Positions 43,594 to 51,993 of a stretch of 64,000 nt of DNA are shown piece after piece. The notes under the pieces were generated by a model. It worked only from the letters and a program-made list of their open reading frames with translations, had not been told where the DNA came from and made no database searches. Source of the DNA: CAYIHX01 sp964363305 (GTDB taxonomy: Bacteria; Bdellovibrionota; UBA1018); the NCBI GenBank assembly GCA_964363305.1, contig CAYIHX010000016.1:8577-72576 (forward strand), in the 5' to 3' direction. Both the position numbers and the translations under genes were made by a program. Numbering within the stretch: the first letter of the stretch is position 1; each line of letters begins with the position of its first letter.

Positions 43594-44709
43594 ATGCGGC
43601 TTCCTTTCTCGCTCCTGCTCGGACTCCTCACCTGTACTGGCGCCTTCGCCCAAACACCGGGCGCCGAGTCGCTTGCTCTCAGAAAATGGACCGCGGAAAC
43701 CCCATCGCTGACTCAAGCGCTCCAGAAAAATCTCCGGGATCGCGGCCTCCCCGACATCATTCTCGCGGAACCCCAACTCGGAATCGAAGAAGGACAAGTG
43801 AGAATCGACCTCCTGAATCACGACCTCCGATACCACTCGGCATTCCTCGTCCCCATTCACCTTTCGGAGCCAGAAATTCAGGAACGAATCTCTCGACTCG
43901 CCGATATCGCAGCAGATGACTTTCTAGAAAAAACTGAACGCAGAGCAGAATTAGAAAGTAGAGTCTCCGTCTCCGAGCCGTCACCTCTTCAGGGATCCCG
44001 TGGTCCCATGGTTGAAGCGGCCCCCGAGGCTGGCGCTCGCTTAGGCGTTGGAGACATGCCTATTTTTAATTTGTGGACCGAGCTGCCCGGCATTTCGGCT
44101 GGCGAAAATCGGCAATGGCTAAGAACCCGAATCGCAGTCGACGGCGCCCTGAGCAGATCCAATCAAGAACTCAGAGACGCAATCCTCGTCACTCGGCTCT
44201 CCACAACCGTCTTCAGTATTCAATTTAATCACGAAGGAACCCTCGCGGGCGCCCCCCTGTACACAGCCACTCGCTTCGACCTCGGCACGCTCGATGCCGC
44301 CATCCGCTGGGACGGCGTCGCTACAACAGGACGCATCGACGTCAACCCACTCCAAATAACGCATAGCGGCCTTCTTCAAATTCACCGCGACATCGCCCTC
44401 TATTATGAAATGAGCGTTCGGGTGGGCATGAGAGTCTTCGAAGAAGCACTCCCCACTGTTCGCGCCGTCCTCGGCGGAAGCGCCCGGGTCGGACTGCTTT
44501 TTAATAACCAGTTTTTCATTGAAGCCTCAACCCAGGCGGCAACTGACTTTCATGAGCAACGCTGGATGACGTTTACCGGCGCCATCGGCTGGAAACTCAG
44601 CGACAGCGTCACGCTGCTGGCAGGACTTACCCACTCGCCGGCGATCGATCGTATGTTCGCCGGTACCGGTGGATGGTGTTTCTTTATCGGGATCACGATC
44701 ATTTTCTAG
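43594..44709 (+). CDS. Exported beta-barrel-like protein, unknown function
   Basis: 371 residues with a signal peptide ending GAFAQ. An N-terminal ~130 residues of mixed fold (ALQKNLRDRGLPDIIL, GQVRIDLLNHDLRYHS) precede a Pro/Glu-rich linker and a C-terminal ~220 residues of alternating hydrophobic strands (LRTRIAVDGALSRSNQ, RFDLGTLDAAIRWDG, GLLFNNQFFIEASTQAA, IGWKLSDSVTLLAGLTHSP), ending with aromatic Phe, typical of an outer-membrane barrel. I do not recognise a family. Its only clear control element is the 25-bp palindrome upstream. Confidence 0.7.
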   Translation: MRLPFSLLLGLLTCTGAFAQTPGAESLALRKWTAETPSLTQALQKNLRDRGLPDIILAEPQLGIEEGQVRIDLLNHDLRYHSAFLVPIHLSEPEIQERISRLADIAADDFLEKTERRAELESRVSVSEPSPLQGSRGPMVEAAPEAGARLGVGDMPIFNLWTELPGISAGENRQWLRTRIAVDGALSRSNQELRDAILVTRLSTTVFSIQFNHEGTLAGAPLYTATRFDLGTLDAAIRWDGVATTGRIDVNPLQITHSGLLQIHRDIALYYEMSVRVGMRVFEEALPTVRAVLGGSARVGLLFNNQFFIEASTQAATDFHEQRWMTFTGAIGWKLSDSVTLLAGLTHSPAIDRMFAGTGGWCFFIGITIIF

Positions 44710-44751
44710 TTCTTCCCGTCGACGAAGGCTTGGGCTATACTCAGCTCAACT

Positions 44752-44907
44752 ATGGAACAGATCGAAACTCTGCTGGCAAAGCTGATCGCGAATCCTTTCA
44801 CTCGAATTCCGTTTTTTTTAGGTCTCGTCGGTGGTGCTGTTGTTTCGATCGCAGCCGGGTTCTTTCTGACCTTTCAGCTCGTGGTCCTCATTGGCGCCCG
44901 GATCTAA
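44752..44907 (+). CDS. Possible 51-residue single-pass membrane protein
   Basis: Frame from ATG at 44752 to TAA at 44905-44907. A charged amphipathic start (MEQIETLLAKLIANPF) is followed by a hydrophobic hairpin or single long membrane helix (FLGLVGGAVVSIAAGFFLTF, QLVVLIGARI). It overlaps the 3' end of the convergent antiporter gene by 90 bases, which makes either the small gene or the antiporter's acidic tail doubtful. Upstream CTATACT could be a -10 element. Confidence 0.4.
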   Translation: MEQIETLLAKLIANPFTRIPFFLGLVGGAVVSIAAGFFLTFQLVVLIGARI

Positions 44908-47091
44908 TGGGCCAGGGGCGGCACTGGCCTGAATGGCCCCCTCTAACTTCGCGACCTCCCCGACGATCCAGAGCAAATCCGCTGCCTTGATCTGATCTCC
45001 AGATCCGGGATTCATCATGCGCCGCTCGCCCCGCTCGATTCCTACCACCATCACGCCGAAGATCTCCCGAACCTGCAATTCCCCGAGCGTTTTCCCGTTC
45101 CAAGGCGACGCTGCCTCGATCGAGATGCTTCGAAGCAAGTAGTCTTCGAGACCATGAAACCGCTGTTCGAGACCCGGTGGCTTCTCGATTGAAAAGCGAA
45201 CCGGCTCAATCAACTCATCGGTTCCCAAGACCAGCAGCTCATCTTTCGGATAGATCTCCTCCGAAGCGCTTGGCGCGACAAGGGTCTTCAATCCCCGCTG
45301 AATCACCACGACGTTTATGCCGTATTTCGATCGAAGGGCCGCCTCTGCCACCGTTTTTCCAACGATCTCAGAATTCGGATGAACCTTGATCCTGACGAGA
45401 TGGGCATCCCATGGGGCCAAAATGCGGCGCAAGTCGACGGACCTGCGACTTTTCGGCGCCTTGTTGAAACCCTCCTGAAAATTTTTCTGAAACCACAAAT
45501 AAGAACGTTCCAATCTGCGGTAAAAAAGAACAACCAACAGAATTGCCCCCGAGCAAGTCAAAAACACTGCAGACCACGTTCCGACGACCCGAGCGCTCCA
45601 GAGACCGATCCAAGCCACTGAGCACACGCGAGCAATAAACATCAAAATCGGCCGACCTCGCCGAAATGAAGTGAACATGGCCCAGAGAAACGGCCCGCTG
45701 AAAAAGAGAATCCCGAGAAGCGCGCCGAGCGCAAAACCCTTTCGCCAGCCCCATTGAACACGAACCCACGGAATGACCCATTCCAACGCGATCAAAAACA
45801 TAAGCGCCACGATCAGCGCATTGATCGCCCACAATAGTCCTTGTCGGTAAAACCAAATCCGCGTCGTGCGATCCGATTGACTGCTCCGCAACGATGAGGC
45901 GTAGCGACTCAATCCGTCGCGAAGCCAAAAAGGAAGGGCCACCTCCCCCTTCACCGCGACCGTATGGCCGAATCTGATCAGAAGCGGCGTAAAAAAAGCG
46001 GTCACCGCGGATACGGCCACCGCGATCGGCAGAAGGCTCGAGCTCACCGCCCCAAGCGCAATCCCCACACTGACGATAATGAAGGAAAATTCGCCGATCT
46101 GCCCCAAACTAAAACCTACCTGCACCGCCGTACGAAACGTCTGCCCCGAAAGCAACGAACCGAAGGTCGCAAAAAAAAATTTCCCGAACATGACCACACC
46201 GCTCAGAAGCAGCACCGTTCCCACGTTCTGCATGATCACGCGCGGATCAAGAAGCATCCCAATTGACACAAAAAATACCGCGCCAAAAAGATCACGAATC
46301 GGATGAATGACGTGCTCGATTCGATGCGCTTCGCTACTTTCCGCAAGAATGGATCCCATGATAAAGGCGCCGAGGGCCGTGGAGTAATGAAACGCGTCCG
46401 CCACCACGGTCAGCCCCAGACAAAGCGCGACGGAAATCACTGTCAAGACCTCCTCCGAACCCCCTCTACCCACATACCGGACAAAACGAGGGACGAGAAA
46501 ATATCCTGCAAGAAACCAACTCCCCACGACGAAGAACAACTTCCCTCCCGTCAGAACCAGGGAGAACAAATTCATCGTACCGCTTTTCACGAAGCTGGTG
46601 AGCACGACGATCATTAAAATGGCCGCAAGGTCTTCAACGATCAGAATTCCGACTACGTTCTCCGCAAACCGCCTAGACTTGACCTTCAACTCATCGAACG
46701 CCCGAACGATAATGGTCGTCGACGACACGGCGACCATCGCTCCCACAAATACTCGATCCATTCGCGGCCAATCGAGCAGCCAGCCCACTCCATAGCCAAA
46801 CATGAACTGACCGGACATCTCCATCAAGCCGGTCAAGGCCGGAGAAAACCCCACGGCGACCAGACGGTGAAAACTGAACTCAAGTCCCAGAGAAAACATC
46901 AGGAAGATCACGCCCAGAGCAGATAAAGTCTGAATCTGGCTGACCTCGACCCACGGCCCGATAGCGATGCCAGCCAGGAGGTACCCCATCACCACGGGAA
47001 GCCTTAACCTCTGAAACACCAGCGTAGCCGCCGCCGCCGTGACCAACACGGCAGCGAGATCCTTGATGAGGTACGGAAGCTGTTCAGCCAT
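44818..47091 (-). CDS. CPA2-family cation/proton antiporter with two TrkA-C domains
   Basis: 757 residues. N-terminal ~390 residues are a KefB/Rosenmund-type CPA2 membrane domain (VMGYLLAGIAIGPW, LGVIFLMFSLGLEFS, VAVSSTTIIVRAFDEL, GILIVEDLAAILMIVVLT, ALGAFIMGSILAES, GFSLGQIGEFSFII). A second hydrophobic block of about four helices follows (about 425-560), then two cytoplasmic TrkA-C domains (VRIKVHPNSEIVGKTVAEAA, and SPWNGKTLGELQVREIFGVMVVGIERG by landmark). TrkA-C binds regulatory ligands; no TrkA-N (NAD) domain is seen. Probably K+/H+ or Na+/H+ exchange. Its start overlaps the end of the ActC gene by 8 bases. Confidence 0.9.
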   Translation of the reverse strand: MAEQLPYLIKDLAAVLVTAAAATLVFQRLRLPVVMGYLLAGIAIGPWVEVSQIQTLSALGVIFLMFSLGLEFSFHRLVAVGFSPALTGLMEMSGQFMFGYGVGWLLDWPRMDRVFVGAMVAVSSTTIIVRAFDELKVKSRRFAENVVGILIVEDLAAILMIVVLTSFVKSGTMNLFSLVLTGGKLFFVVGSWFLAGYFLVPRFVRYVGRGGSEEVLTVISVALCLGLTVVADAFHYSTALGAFIMGSILAESSEAHRIEHVIHPIRDLFGAVFFVSIGMLLDPRVIMQNVGTVLLLSGVVMFGKFFFATFGSLLSGQTFRTAVQVGFSLGQIGEFSFIIVSVGIALGAVSSSLLPIAVAVSAVTAFFTPLLIRFGHTVAVKGEVALPFWLRDGLSRYASSLRSSQSDRTTRIWFYRQGLLWAINALIVALMFLIALEWVIPWVRVQWGWRKGFALGALLGILFFSGPFLWAMFTSFRRGRPILMFIARVCSVAWIGLWSARVVGTWSAVFLTCSGAILLVVLFYRRLERSYLWFQKNFQEGFNKAPKSRRSVDLRRILAPWDAHLVRIKVHPNSEIVGKTVAEAALRSKYGINVVVIQRGLKTLVAPSASEEIYPKDELLVLGTDELIEPVRFSIEKPPGLEQRFHGLEDYLLRSISIEAASPWNGKTLGELQVREIFGVMVVGIERGERRMMNPGSGDQIKAADLLWIVGEVAKLEGAIQASAAPGPLDPGANEDHELKGQKEPGCDRNNSTTDET

Positions 47092-48457
47092 CCACGACTG
47101 GCATCACCGATTTCACCTCAGCAGCCGCAATGGTCGGCAATACCCGAACAAACAGCAGAAAGAGCGTGAAAAACAAACCGAAGGCGCCGAACGTCCATCC
47201 CCAGTCCCACCAAGTCGGGACGTACATCGCCCAAGAGGAAGGCAGAAAATCCCGATGCAGCGAGGTCACGACAATCACGTAGCGTTCAAACCACATTCCG
47301 ATGTTCACAAACAATGAAACCACGAACATGATCGGAATCGAACGACGCGCCCTGCGGAACCAAAATATCTGCGGGATGAAAACGTTGCAGCTAAACATCG
47401 TCCAGTAGGCCCACCAGTAAGGACCAAAGGCACGATTAATGAAAACATACTGCTCAAAGCCCGATCCGCTGTACCAAGCGATGAAGAACTCACAAGTATA
47501 GGCGTAGCCCACCATGAGACCCGTCGCCATGATGATCTTGTTCATCTTTTCCAGGTGGTCCAAGGTGATGTAATTCTTAAAGCCAAACACCTCGCGCATA
47601 ATGACAAGCAATGTCACCACCATTGCGAATCCAGAAAAAATAGCGCCCGCAACGAAATACGGCGGGAAAATCGTCGTATGCCATCCCGGGATCTGAGCGA
47701 CCGCGAAATCGAACGAAACGATTGTATGCACGGAAAGCACAAGCGGTGTCGAGAGTCCGGCAAGAATCAGATACGCCATTTCATAGTGATTCCAATGCCG
47801 GTTCGAGCCCCGCCATCCGAGCGAAAGGAGCGTGTAGATGACTTTACGAATTTTATTTTTAGCGCGATCGCGAACCGACGCAAGATCCGGAATCAATCCC
47901 ACGTACCAGAACACGAACGAGATCGTGAAATAGGTCCCGACGGCGAACACGTCCCAAAGTAGAGGAGAACGGAAGTTCACCCAAAGCTGGCGCTGGTTGG
48001 GATAGGGCAACAGCCAGAAAGCGGCGTACCAGGGACGTCCGGTATGCAAAAGTGGGAAACTGAGCGCTGTGATCACCGCAAAGAGCGTCATTGCTTCAGC
48101 AGAGCGGTTGATTGCCGTGCGCCATTTCTGCCGAAACAGAAACAGAATGGCAGAGATGAGCGTACCGGCATGACCGATACCCACCCAAAACACGAAGTTA
48201 GTGATGTCCGTACCCCAGCCGCCCGGTTGGTTGAACCCCAGAACTCCAAGACCGACGGTCTGAAAGTAGATCACGGTCATCAACCAAACGCCCAACGCGC
48301 CGAGCGAGACCCCGAAACAGGTCCACCACTTCCACTCCGGGAAATTTTCTAACGGACGTAGAACATCGTCCGTTACATTTCCAAAAGTCTTACCGCCAGT
48401 AACCAATATTTCTGCTGGAATCGATGCGGACGATGCCGCGCCCGGACTTGGTGCCAT
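47084..48457 (-). CDS. ActC/NrfD-family quinone-interacting membrane subunit (alternative complex III type)
   Basis: 457 residues from the ATG at 48457, which has GAGGAG 10 bases upstream; a longer frame to 48580 overlaps the divergent gene. About ten membrane helices with ActC/PsrC-like landmarks: GWGTDITNFVFWVGIGHAGTLISA (landmark WVGIGHAGTLI), RPWYAAFWLLPYPNQRQLWVN, LSVHTIVSFDFAVAQIPGWH, HTTIFPPYFVAGAIFSGFAM and NIGMWFERYVIVVTSLHRDFLPSSW. In alternative complex III this subunit oxidises menaquinol beside ActABDEF. None of those partners is in the window, so it is either a lone paralogue or its complex is encoded elsewhere. The antiporter gene follows in the same transcript. Confidence 0.85.
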   Translation of the reverse strand: MAPSPGAASSASIPAEILVTGGKTFGNVTDDVLRPLENFPEWKWWTCFGVSLGALGVWLMTVIYFQTVGLGVLGFNQPGGWGTDITNFVFWVGIGHAGTLISAILFLFRQKWRTAINRSAEAMTLFAVITALSFPLLHTGRPWYAAFWLLPYPNQRQLWVNFRSPLLWDVFAVGTYFTISFVFWYVGLIPDLASVRDRAKNKIRKVIYTLLSLGWRGSNRHWNHYEMAYLILAGLSTPLVLSVHTIVSFDFAVAQIPGWHTTIFPPYFVAGAIFSGFAMVVTLLVIMREVFGFKNYITLDHLEKMNKIIMATGLMVGYAYTCEFFIAWYSGSGFEQYVFINRAFGPYWWAYWTMFSCNVFIPQIFWFRRARRSIPIMFVVSLFVNIGMWFERYVIVVTSLHRDFLPSSWAMYVPTWWDWGWTFGAFGLFFTLFLLFVRVLPTIAAAEVKSVMPVVDG

Positions 48458-48578
48458 GTCTGTCGCACTCCTCGAAGGGAAATAGTCTATAAACCTGTCC
48501 CTTAGTTTTACGAGAGCCGACGCCGCGTGACTAGCAAAAGTTTGGACTTTCGCACTCTTTTCGGGCATTCCCCCCCTC

Positions 48579-48998
48579 ATGCGATACTTCGGCCTCCTTG
48601 CCGCCGGACTCCTCTGCCTCGCAGCAAACCTCTTTCTGGTGAGCCCTTACCTCCTAAAAATCGCCGGAGACCTTTGGGCCAACAGCATTTACGCGCTCCT
48701 TCGCATCGCCCTCTTCTTTGCAACTGGCTTCCTTCTCACCGTCCTCGCCGGACGGTCCCGCTATCAAAGCCTGATGGCTGCGGCTTTTTTGGCGCTCACG
48801 GAGCAGATCGCCTTTCGTGGCGGTGCACTTTTTGTAGACGCGGTCCGAAATCCAGCAGAATGGACCCATGCATCGACATCAGGCCTCATCTATGGACTTC
48901 TCATGGGCTTCATCACTTTCCTCCCCATCATCCTCATGCTGGCATGGGCAGGCACTGAAGCGGGCCGTCTCTGGCTGAAGCACCATCCGGATCAATGA
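48579..48998 (+). CDS. Small four-helix membrane protein, unknown function
   Basis: 139 residues, four predicted membrane helices (GLLAAGLLCLAANLFLVSPY, ALLRIALFFATGFLLTVLA, LMAAAFLALTEQIAFRGGAL, LLMGFITFLPIILMLAWAG). No family recognised. It starts divergently from the ActC gene; the shared region 48458-48578 should contain both promoters. Its end overlaps the convergent PhoD-like gene by 7 bases. Confidence 0.7.
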   Translation: MRYFGLLAAGLLCLAANLFLVSPYLLKIAGDLWANSIYALLRIALFFATGFLLTVLAGRSRYQSLMAAAFLALTEQIAFRGGALFVDAVRNPAEWTHASTSGLIYGLLMGFITFLPIILMLAWAGTEAGRLWLKHHPDQ

Positions 48999-50353
48999 CC
49001 CAGACGCATTGAAAAGCTGAATTCCTTGAGAACTTCGCGAGAAGGGCCCATGCCTGTCACTCGAACCTCCGCCCGCTCCCCTTTGCGTGAAAAATCAAAA
49101 ACGGCGTAATTATTAATATTTGCACGACCAAAAATCTGGCGGCGATTGGGGTACTCGCCCCAACTCGATGGGAACACGACTGCATGAATTGCACTCGTCG
49201 TAAATTCATAGCTTTCATATCCCAAAATTTTCGGCTCAATTTTTTGAAACTCCAGCAGATGCCGGTCCCCACTCAAAAACACGAGCTTCGCCCCAGTCCT
49301 CTTGGCTCTCTCTAGCCAGCGAGCCAAGCTTCGAGGATGATTTGCCTCGTAGGACTCGAATTGCGGGGCGTACCCCCCCCAAAATTGGTCTCCATTGATC
49401 ACCCAGTGCAGAAGCTTGCCCTTTTCGGAGAGGCCCCTGATGAGCCAATCCTCCTGCTCTTTCCCCCAATGCGTCTCGGAAGTCCGAAAGGTTCGATCAT
49501 CCATAAAATGGAACCGCAAGAAACCCCACTTGAGCACGCTCGAGATTCCTGGACCTTGTTCATACTGAGACCCCAGCGAATCACCGGGAAAGTAGTCGCG
49601 AAACAGCTTCGACACTAGGCTCAGCCCTGGCGTACCCTTGTGACTATTATCCCGACCCACATCATGATCGTCCCAGGTCGTAAAAACAGGGATCAGACGT
49701 TCTTGGCGAAAAAGGGCGAGCGCCGAACGAGTTTCCCCGTAGCGTTTGACGACTTCCGCAAAACCAGGCTCCGGAGAAATGACCTTTCCACCCCTCCGAT
49801 CGGCATAGGTGTTGTCGCCGATCAAGAAAAGGGCGTTGGGCCGCTCCCCCCATACTTGGCTCCACATTTTTTTTTGCAACTCGTCGTAGTAATCATCCAT
49901 GCACGCGGCAACGACGATCCGAATAGGGTTCGCGGACGCCTGAAGAGGCGCAAGCAGGCGTTGATCAACCAGGCGTCCGCCCTCGGATACTCGAAGGCGG
50001 TATTCTGTTGATTCACGGAGCCCGTCGAAACGCGCCACCCGTAATTTCAGAGGGGAGGCCATTCGAATTTTTGACACCACTTGAACAGGCGCAACCGCCG
50101 TTCCATCGGCACCCACCAGACGCAACTCCGGTTCGTTCGGCCCAGTAAAGCCGACGACAACCGTTACGGTGGTGGCCGTAGAAGGTCCTTGAAGAATAGG
50201 CAGCGCACCAAAGCTCGGTGCAGAATCCGCCCAAGGTGCCGACGTAGTAACCCCCGACAGCGCGCCCCATAGGACGAACCACCGAAAGCCCTGTCGACCC
50301 CAAAAACTCCAGGATCTTCCAGAACTAAGCGAAGCGCTTCTGACGAGTCTCAC
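48992..50353 (-). CDS. PhoD-like phosphatase/phosphodiesterase
   Basis: 453 residues with a twin-basic-poor signal region (RWFVLWGALSGVTTSAPWAD). An N-terminal fibronectin-like beta domain precedes the PhoD metallophosphatase core: ANPIRIVVAACMDDYY (with Cys as a possible metal ligand), FLIGDNTYADRRGG, PVFTTWDDHDVGRDNSHKG, HWVINGDQFWGG and LVFLSGDRHLLEFQKI. These hydrolyse phosphodiesters and, in homologues, teichoic acids or phospholipids outside the inner membrane. The chosen start overlaps the DksA-like gene by 29 bases; a slightly later start may be used. Confidence 0.85.
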   Translation of the reverse strand: MRLVRSASLSSGRSWSFWGRQGFRWFVLWGALSGVTTSAPWADSAPSFGALPILQGPSTATTVTVVVGFTGPNEPELRLVGADGTAVAPVQVVSKIRMASPLKLRVARFDGLRESTEYRLRVSEGGRLVDQRLLAPLQASANPIRIVVAACMDDYYDELQKKMWSQVWGERPNALFLIGDNTYADRRGGKVISPEPGFAEVVKRYGETRSALALFRQERLIPVFTTWDDHDVGRDNSHKGTPGLSLVSKLFRDYFPGDSLGSQYEQGPGISSVLKWGFLRFHFMDDRTFRTSETHWGKEQEDWLIRGLSEKGKLLHWVINGDQFWGGYAPQFESYEANHPRSLARWLERAKRTGAKLVFLSGDRHLLEFQKIEPKILGYESYEFTTSAIHAVVFPSSWGEYPNRRQIFGRANINNYAVFDFSRKGERAEVRVTGMGPSREVLKEFSFSMRLGH

Positions 50354-50687
50354 GGATCTCAGCCCCTATTAGGCTAAGTCGAGTCCAAGGCAAAGCGAGG
50401 AGGCGTTGCCGTTCGATCGGCTCTTCCGTCTCTTCGCAGACCCCGTAGGTGCCCACCTCGAGTCGAACAAGCGCGTCGGCGATTTCGCCCAGCTCTTTCA
50501 CTATTTTTTCGCGACGTGTTAATGCCGTGTGCTGATCAGTCAATGTCTGCGCCATATCGCCCTCGTCTCCCGTAACCTCGCTCTTCAGAGCGGGTTCCAG
50601 GTCACGCATACCATTCAGGCGATCTTGACGAGCCTTGAGCAATCGTTTGCGGCATTCCGTTACGAAGCTATCCCAAGATTCATCCAT
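50325..50687 (-). CDS. DksA/TraR-like protein with incomplete zinc finger
   Basis: 120 residues from the ATG at 50687. Coiled-coil N-terminus (SFVTECRKRLLKARQDRLNG, MRDLEP) and the C-terminal YGVCEETEEPIERQRLLALPWTRLSLI, which matches the DksA finger region but keeps only one of four cysteines (CxxC...CxxC lost). Such degenerate DksA paralogues can act without zinc. DksA-type proteins bind the RNA polymerase secondary channel. It is upstream of the PhoD-like gene on the same strand, overlapping it by 29 bases. Confidence 0.85.
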   Translation of the reverse strand: MDESWDSFVTECRKRLLKARQDRLNGMRDLEPALKSEVTGDEGDMAQTLTDQHTALTRREKIVKELGEIADALVRLEVGTYGVCEETEEPIERQRLLALPWTRLSLIGAEIRETRQKRFA

Positions 50688-50782
50688 AAATCCCGGTCCT
50701 TTCCCATCATCGAGTCTGAAGGAGAACTTCAGCCTATGCAAAGAAATATATCAAAGGAGTCAACCTCTTGACGGAAACAAAA

Positions 50783-50812
50783 AAGGCGCTGAACTTTCGT
50801 TCAGCGCCTTTG
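50783..50812 (-). terminator. Rho-independent terminator of the ribosomal-protein operon
   Basis: A perfect 13-bp stem (AAAGGCGCTGAAC / GTTCAGCGCCTTT) with a 4-base loop. Read on the minus strand it is followed by a run of T, 27 bases beyond the rpsR stop. Confidence 0.9.
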
Positions 50813-50838
50813 AAATGATTGATCTATTTTTCGACCAG

Positions 50839-51168
50839 TTAAAGGTCGCGATAACTGCGATGACGATCCGAAACAGGAAGCAACGCCAACTGGCGGGCTC
50901 GCTTAATTTCCGTCGCAACATGTCGCTGCTGTTTGCGACTCAAACGACTCACACGAGCAGCCACAATGCGGCCACCCTCAGTAATGAACTGACGAAGCGA
51001 CTCAACGTCCTTATAATCAAAAATCAAATCGACCGGAGGACGGGAACGACGGCGAGAGAAAACTTCTCCGCGGTCTGCTCCGGCGTCACCGCCGCGATCC
51101 GAATTACGATCCCCGCCGCGATCTCCACCGCGGTCTGCTCCTTTTTTCGAACCCTCTTTCATCGACAT
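50839..51168 (-). CDS. rpsR: 30S ribosomal protein bS18 with Gly/Arg/Asp-rich N-terminal extension
   Basis: 109 residues against a usual ~75. The C-terminal 75 residues are standard bS18 (VDLIFDYKDVESLRQFITEGG, RIVAARVSRLSRKQQRHVATEIKRARQLALLP by landmark RKQQRHVATEIKRARQ). The extra N-terminus is a repetitive stretch of RGGD/DRGG units after MSMKEGSKKG, so it should be disordered. No CxxC zinc motif is present. Last gene of the operon; overlaps rpmB by one base and ends at the terminator at 50783. Confidence 0.93.
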   Translation of the reverse strand: MSMKEGSKKGADRGGDRGGDRNSDRGGDAGADRGEVFSRRRSRPPVDLIFDYKDVESLRQFITEGGRIVAARVSRLSRKQQRHVATEIKRARQLALLPVSDRHRSYRDL

Positions 51169-51467
51169 TATTTCTTACTCCCCTGCATCTTAGCCTGCTT
51201 CGCCAGAGATCTCTTCACTCGGAGAAGCTGCTGAGACAGATTTTCGTCTTTCGCCTTACGAATCGCCATCGTTATTCCACCCACCTTATCGATGGTATGA
51301 ATCGCATGCGTCGAAAGACGGAGAGTGAGGATTTGCCCCAACTCTTGAATCGCATACCGCTTGCGCTGCAGATTCGGCAGCCAACGAGTACGGGTTTTAG
51401 TATTCGAATGGGAAACAAGATTTCCCGTTACCGGACCTTTGCCAGTCAATTCACAAACACGTGCCAT
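51168..51467 (-). CDS. rpmB: 50S ribosomal protein bL28
   Basis: 99 residues. MARVCELTGKGPVTGNLVSHSNTKTRTRWLPNLQRKRY (landmarks CELTGKGP, SHSNTKTRTRWLPNLQ) is diagnostic of bL28; the C-terminal ~25 residues are a basic extension (RVKRSLAKQAKMQGSKK). One Cys only, so this is the zinc-free form. It lies between rplX and rpsR with 3-base and 1-base spacing. Confidence 0.95.
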   Translation of the reverse strand: MARVCELTGKGPVTGNLVSHSNTKTRTRWLPNLQRKRYAIQELGQILTLRLSTHAIHTIDKVGGITMAIRKAKDENLSQQLLRVKRSLAKQAKMQGSKK

Positions 51468-51470
51468 GAC

Positions 51471-51809
51471 TCACTTCTCCTGATCGAGCACGGTGCCGCT
51501 CTTCTTCGCGAAGCGCACCCATTGCCCCTTGGCATTTTTCTTCATGCCCACACGGGTCGGCTTCCCAGCGCTCGGGTCGAAGATCATGACATTTGAAACG
51601 TGGAGCGGAAGCTCCTTCGTGATGATTCCCCCTTGCGGGTTCTGTTGACTGGCCTTCACATGACGCTTCGCCATATTGAGCCCTTCCACCACGACGCGTT
51701 CAGTCTTGGGGAGAACGCGGACGACTTTCCCCTGCTTGCCTTTTTCGCGACCTGCGATCACTTGAACGAGATCGCCCTTCTGAATATGAAAACGATGAGT
51801 CAGATTCAT
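51471..51809 (-). CDS. rplX: 50S ribosomal protein uL24
   Basis: 112 residues. KOW domain QKGDLVQVIAGREKGKQGKV, then VVVEGLNMAKRHVKASQQNPQGGI, ELPLHVSNVMIFDPSAGKPTRVGM and AKKSGTVLD: a normal, complete uL24. In most bacteria rplX sits between rplN and rplE in the spc operon; here it is placed between rpmG and rpmB. Either the gene moved in this lineage or this is a second copy. It is required early in 50S assembly. Confidence 0.95.
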   Translation of the reverse strand: MNLTHRFHIQKGDLVQVIAGREKGKQGKVVRVLPKTERVVVEGLNMAKRHVKASQQNPQGGIITKELPLHVSNVMIFDPSAGKPTRVGMKKNAKGQWVRFAKKSGTVLDQEK

Positions 51810-51822
51810 GACTTCCTACCTA

Positions 51823-51993
51823 TTACTTCTTGCTGTGGCTGGGCATCTTGCCTTCCACGAACAGAACATGCTTACGGACACGAGGATCATACTTCTTGAA
51901 CTGAAGTTTATCTGTCGTCCGTTGTTTATTCTTGGTCGTGTAGTAGGCGTAGCCCGTACCGGCCGTCGATACGATGCGAACTTTTTCTCTCAT
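51823..51993 (-). CDS. rpmG: 50S ribosomal protein bL33
   Basis: 56 residues, on the minus strand. MREKVRIVSTAGTGYAYYTT, KNKQRTTDKLQFKKYDPRVR and KHVLFVEGK match bL33. The CxxC pairs of the zinc form are replaced (YDPRVRKH), so it is the zinc-independent type usual in proteobacteria. The ATG overlaps the rpmE stop by 4 bases (ATGA) and the gene ends 13 bases before rplX. Confidence 0.93.
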   Translation of the reverse strand: MREKVRIVSTAGTGYAYYTTKNKQRTTDKLQFKKYDPRVRKHVLFVEGKMPSHSKK

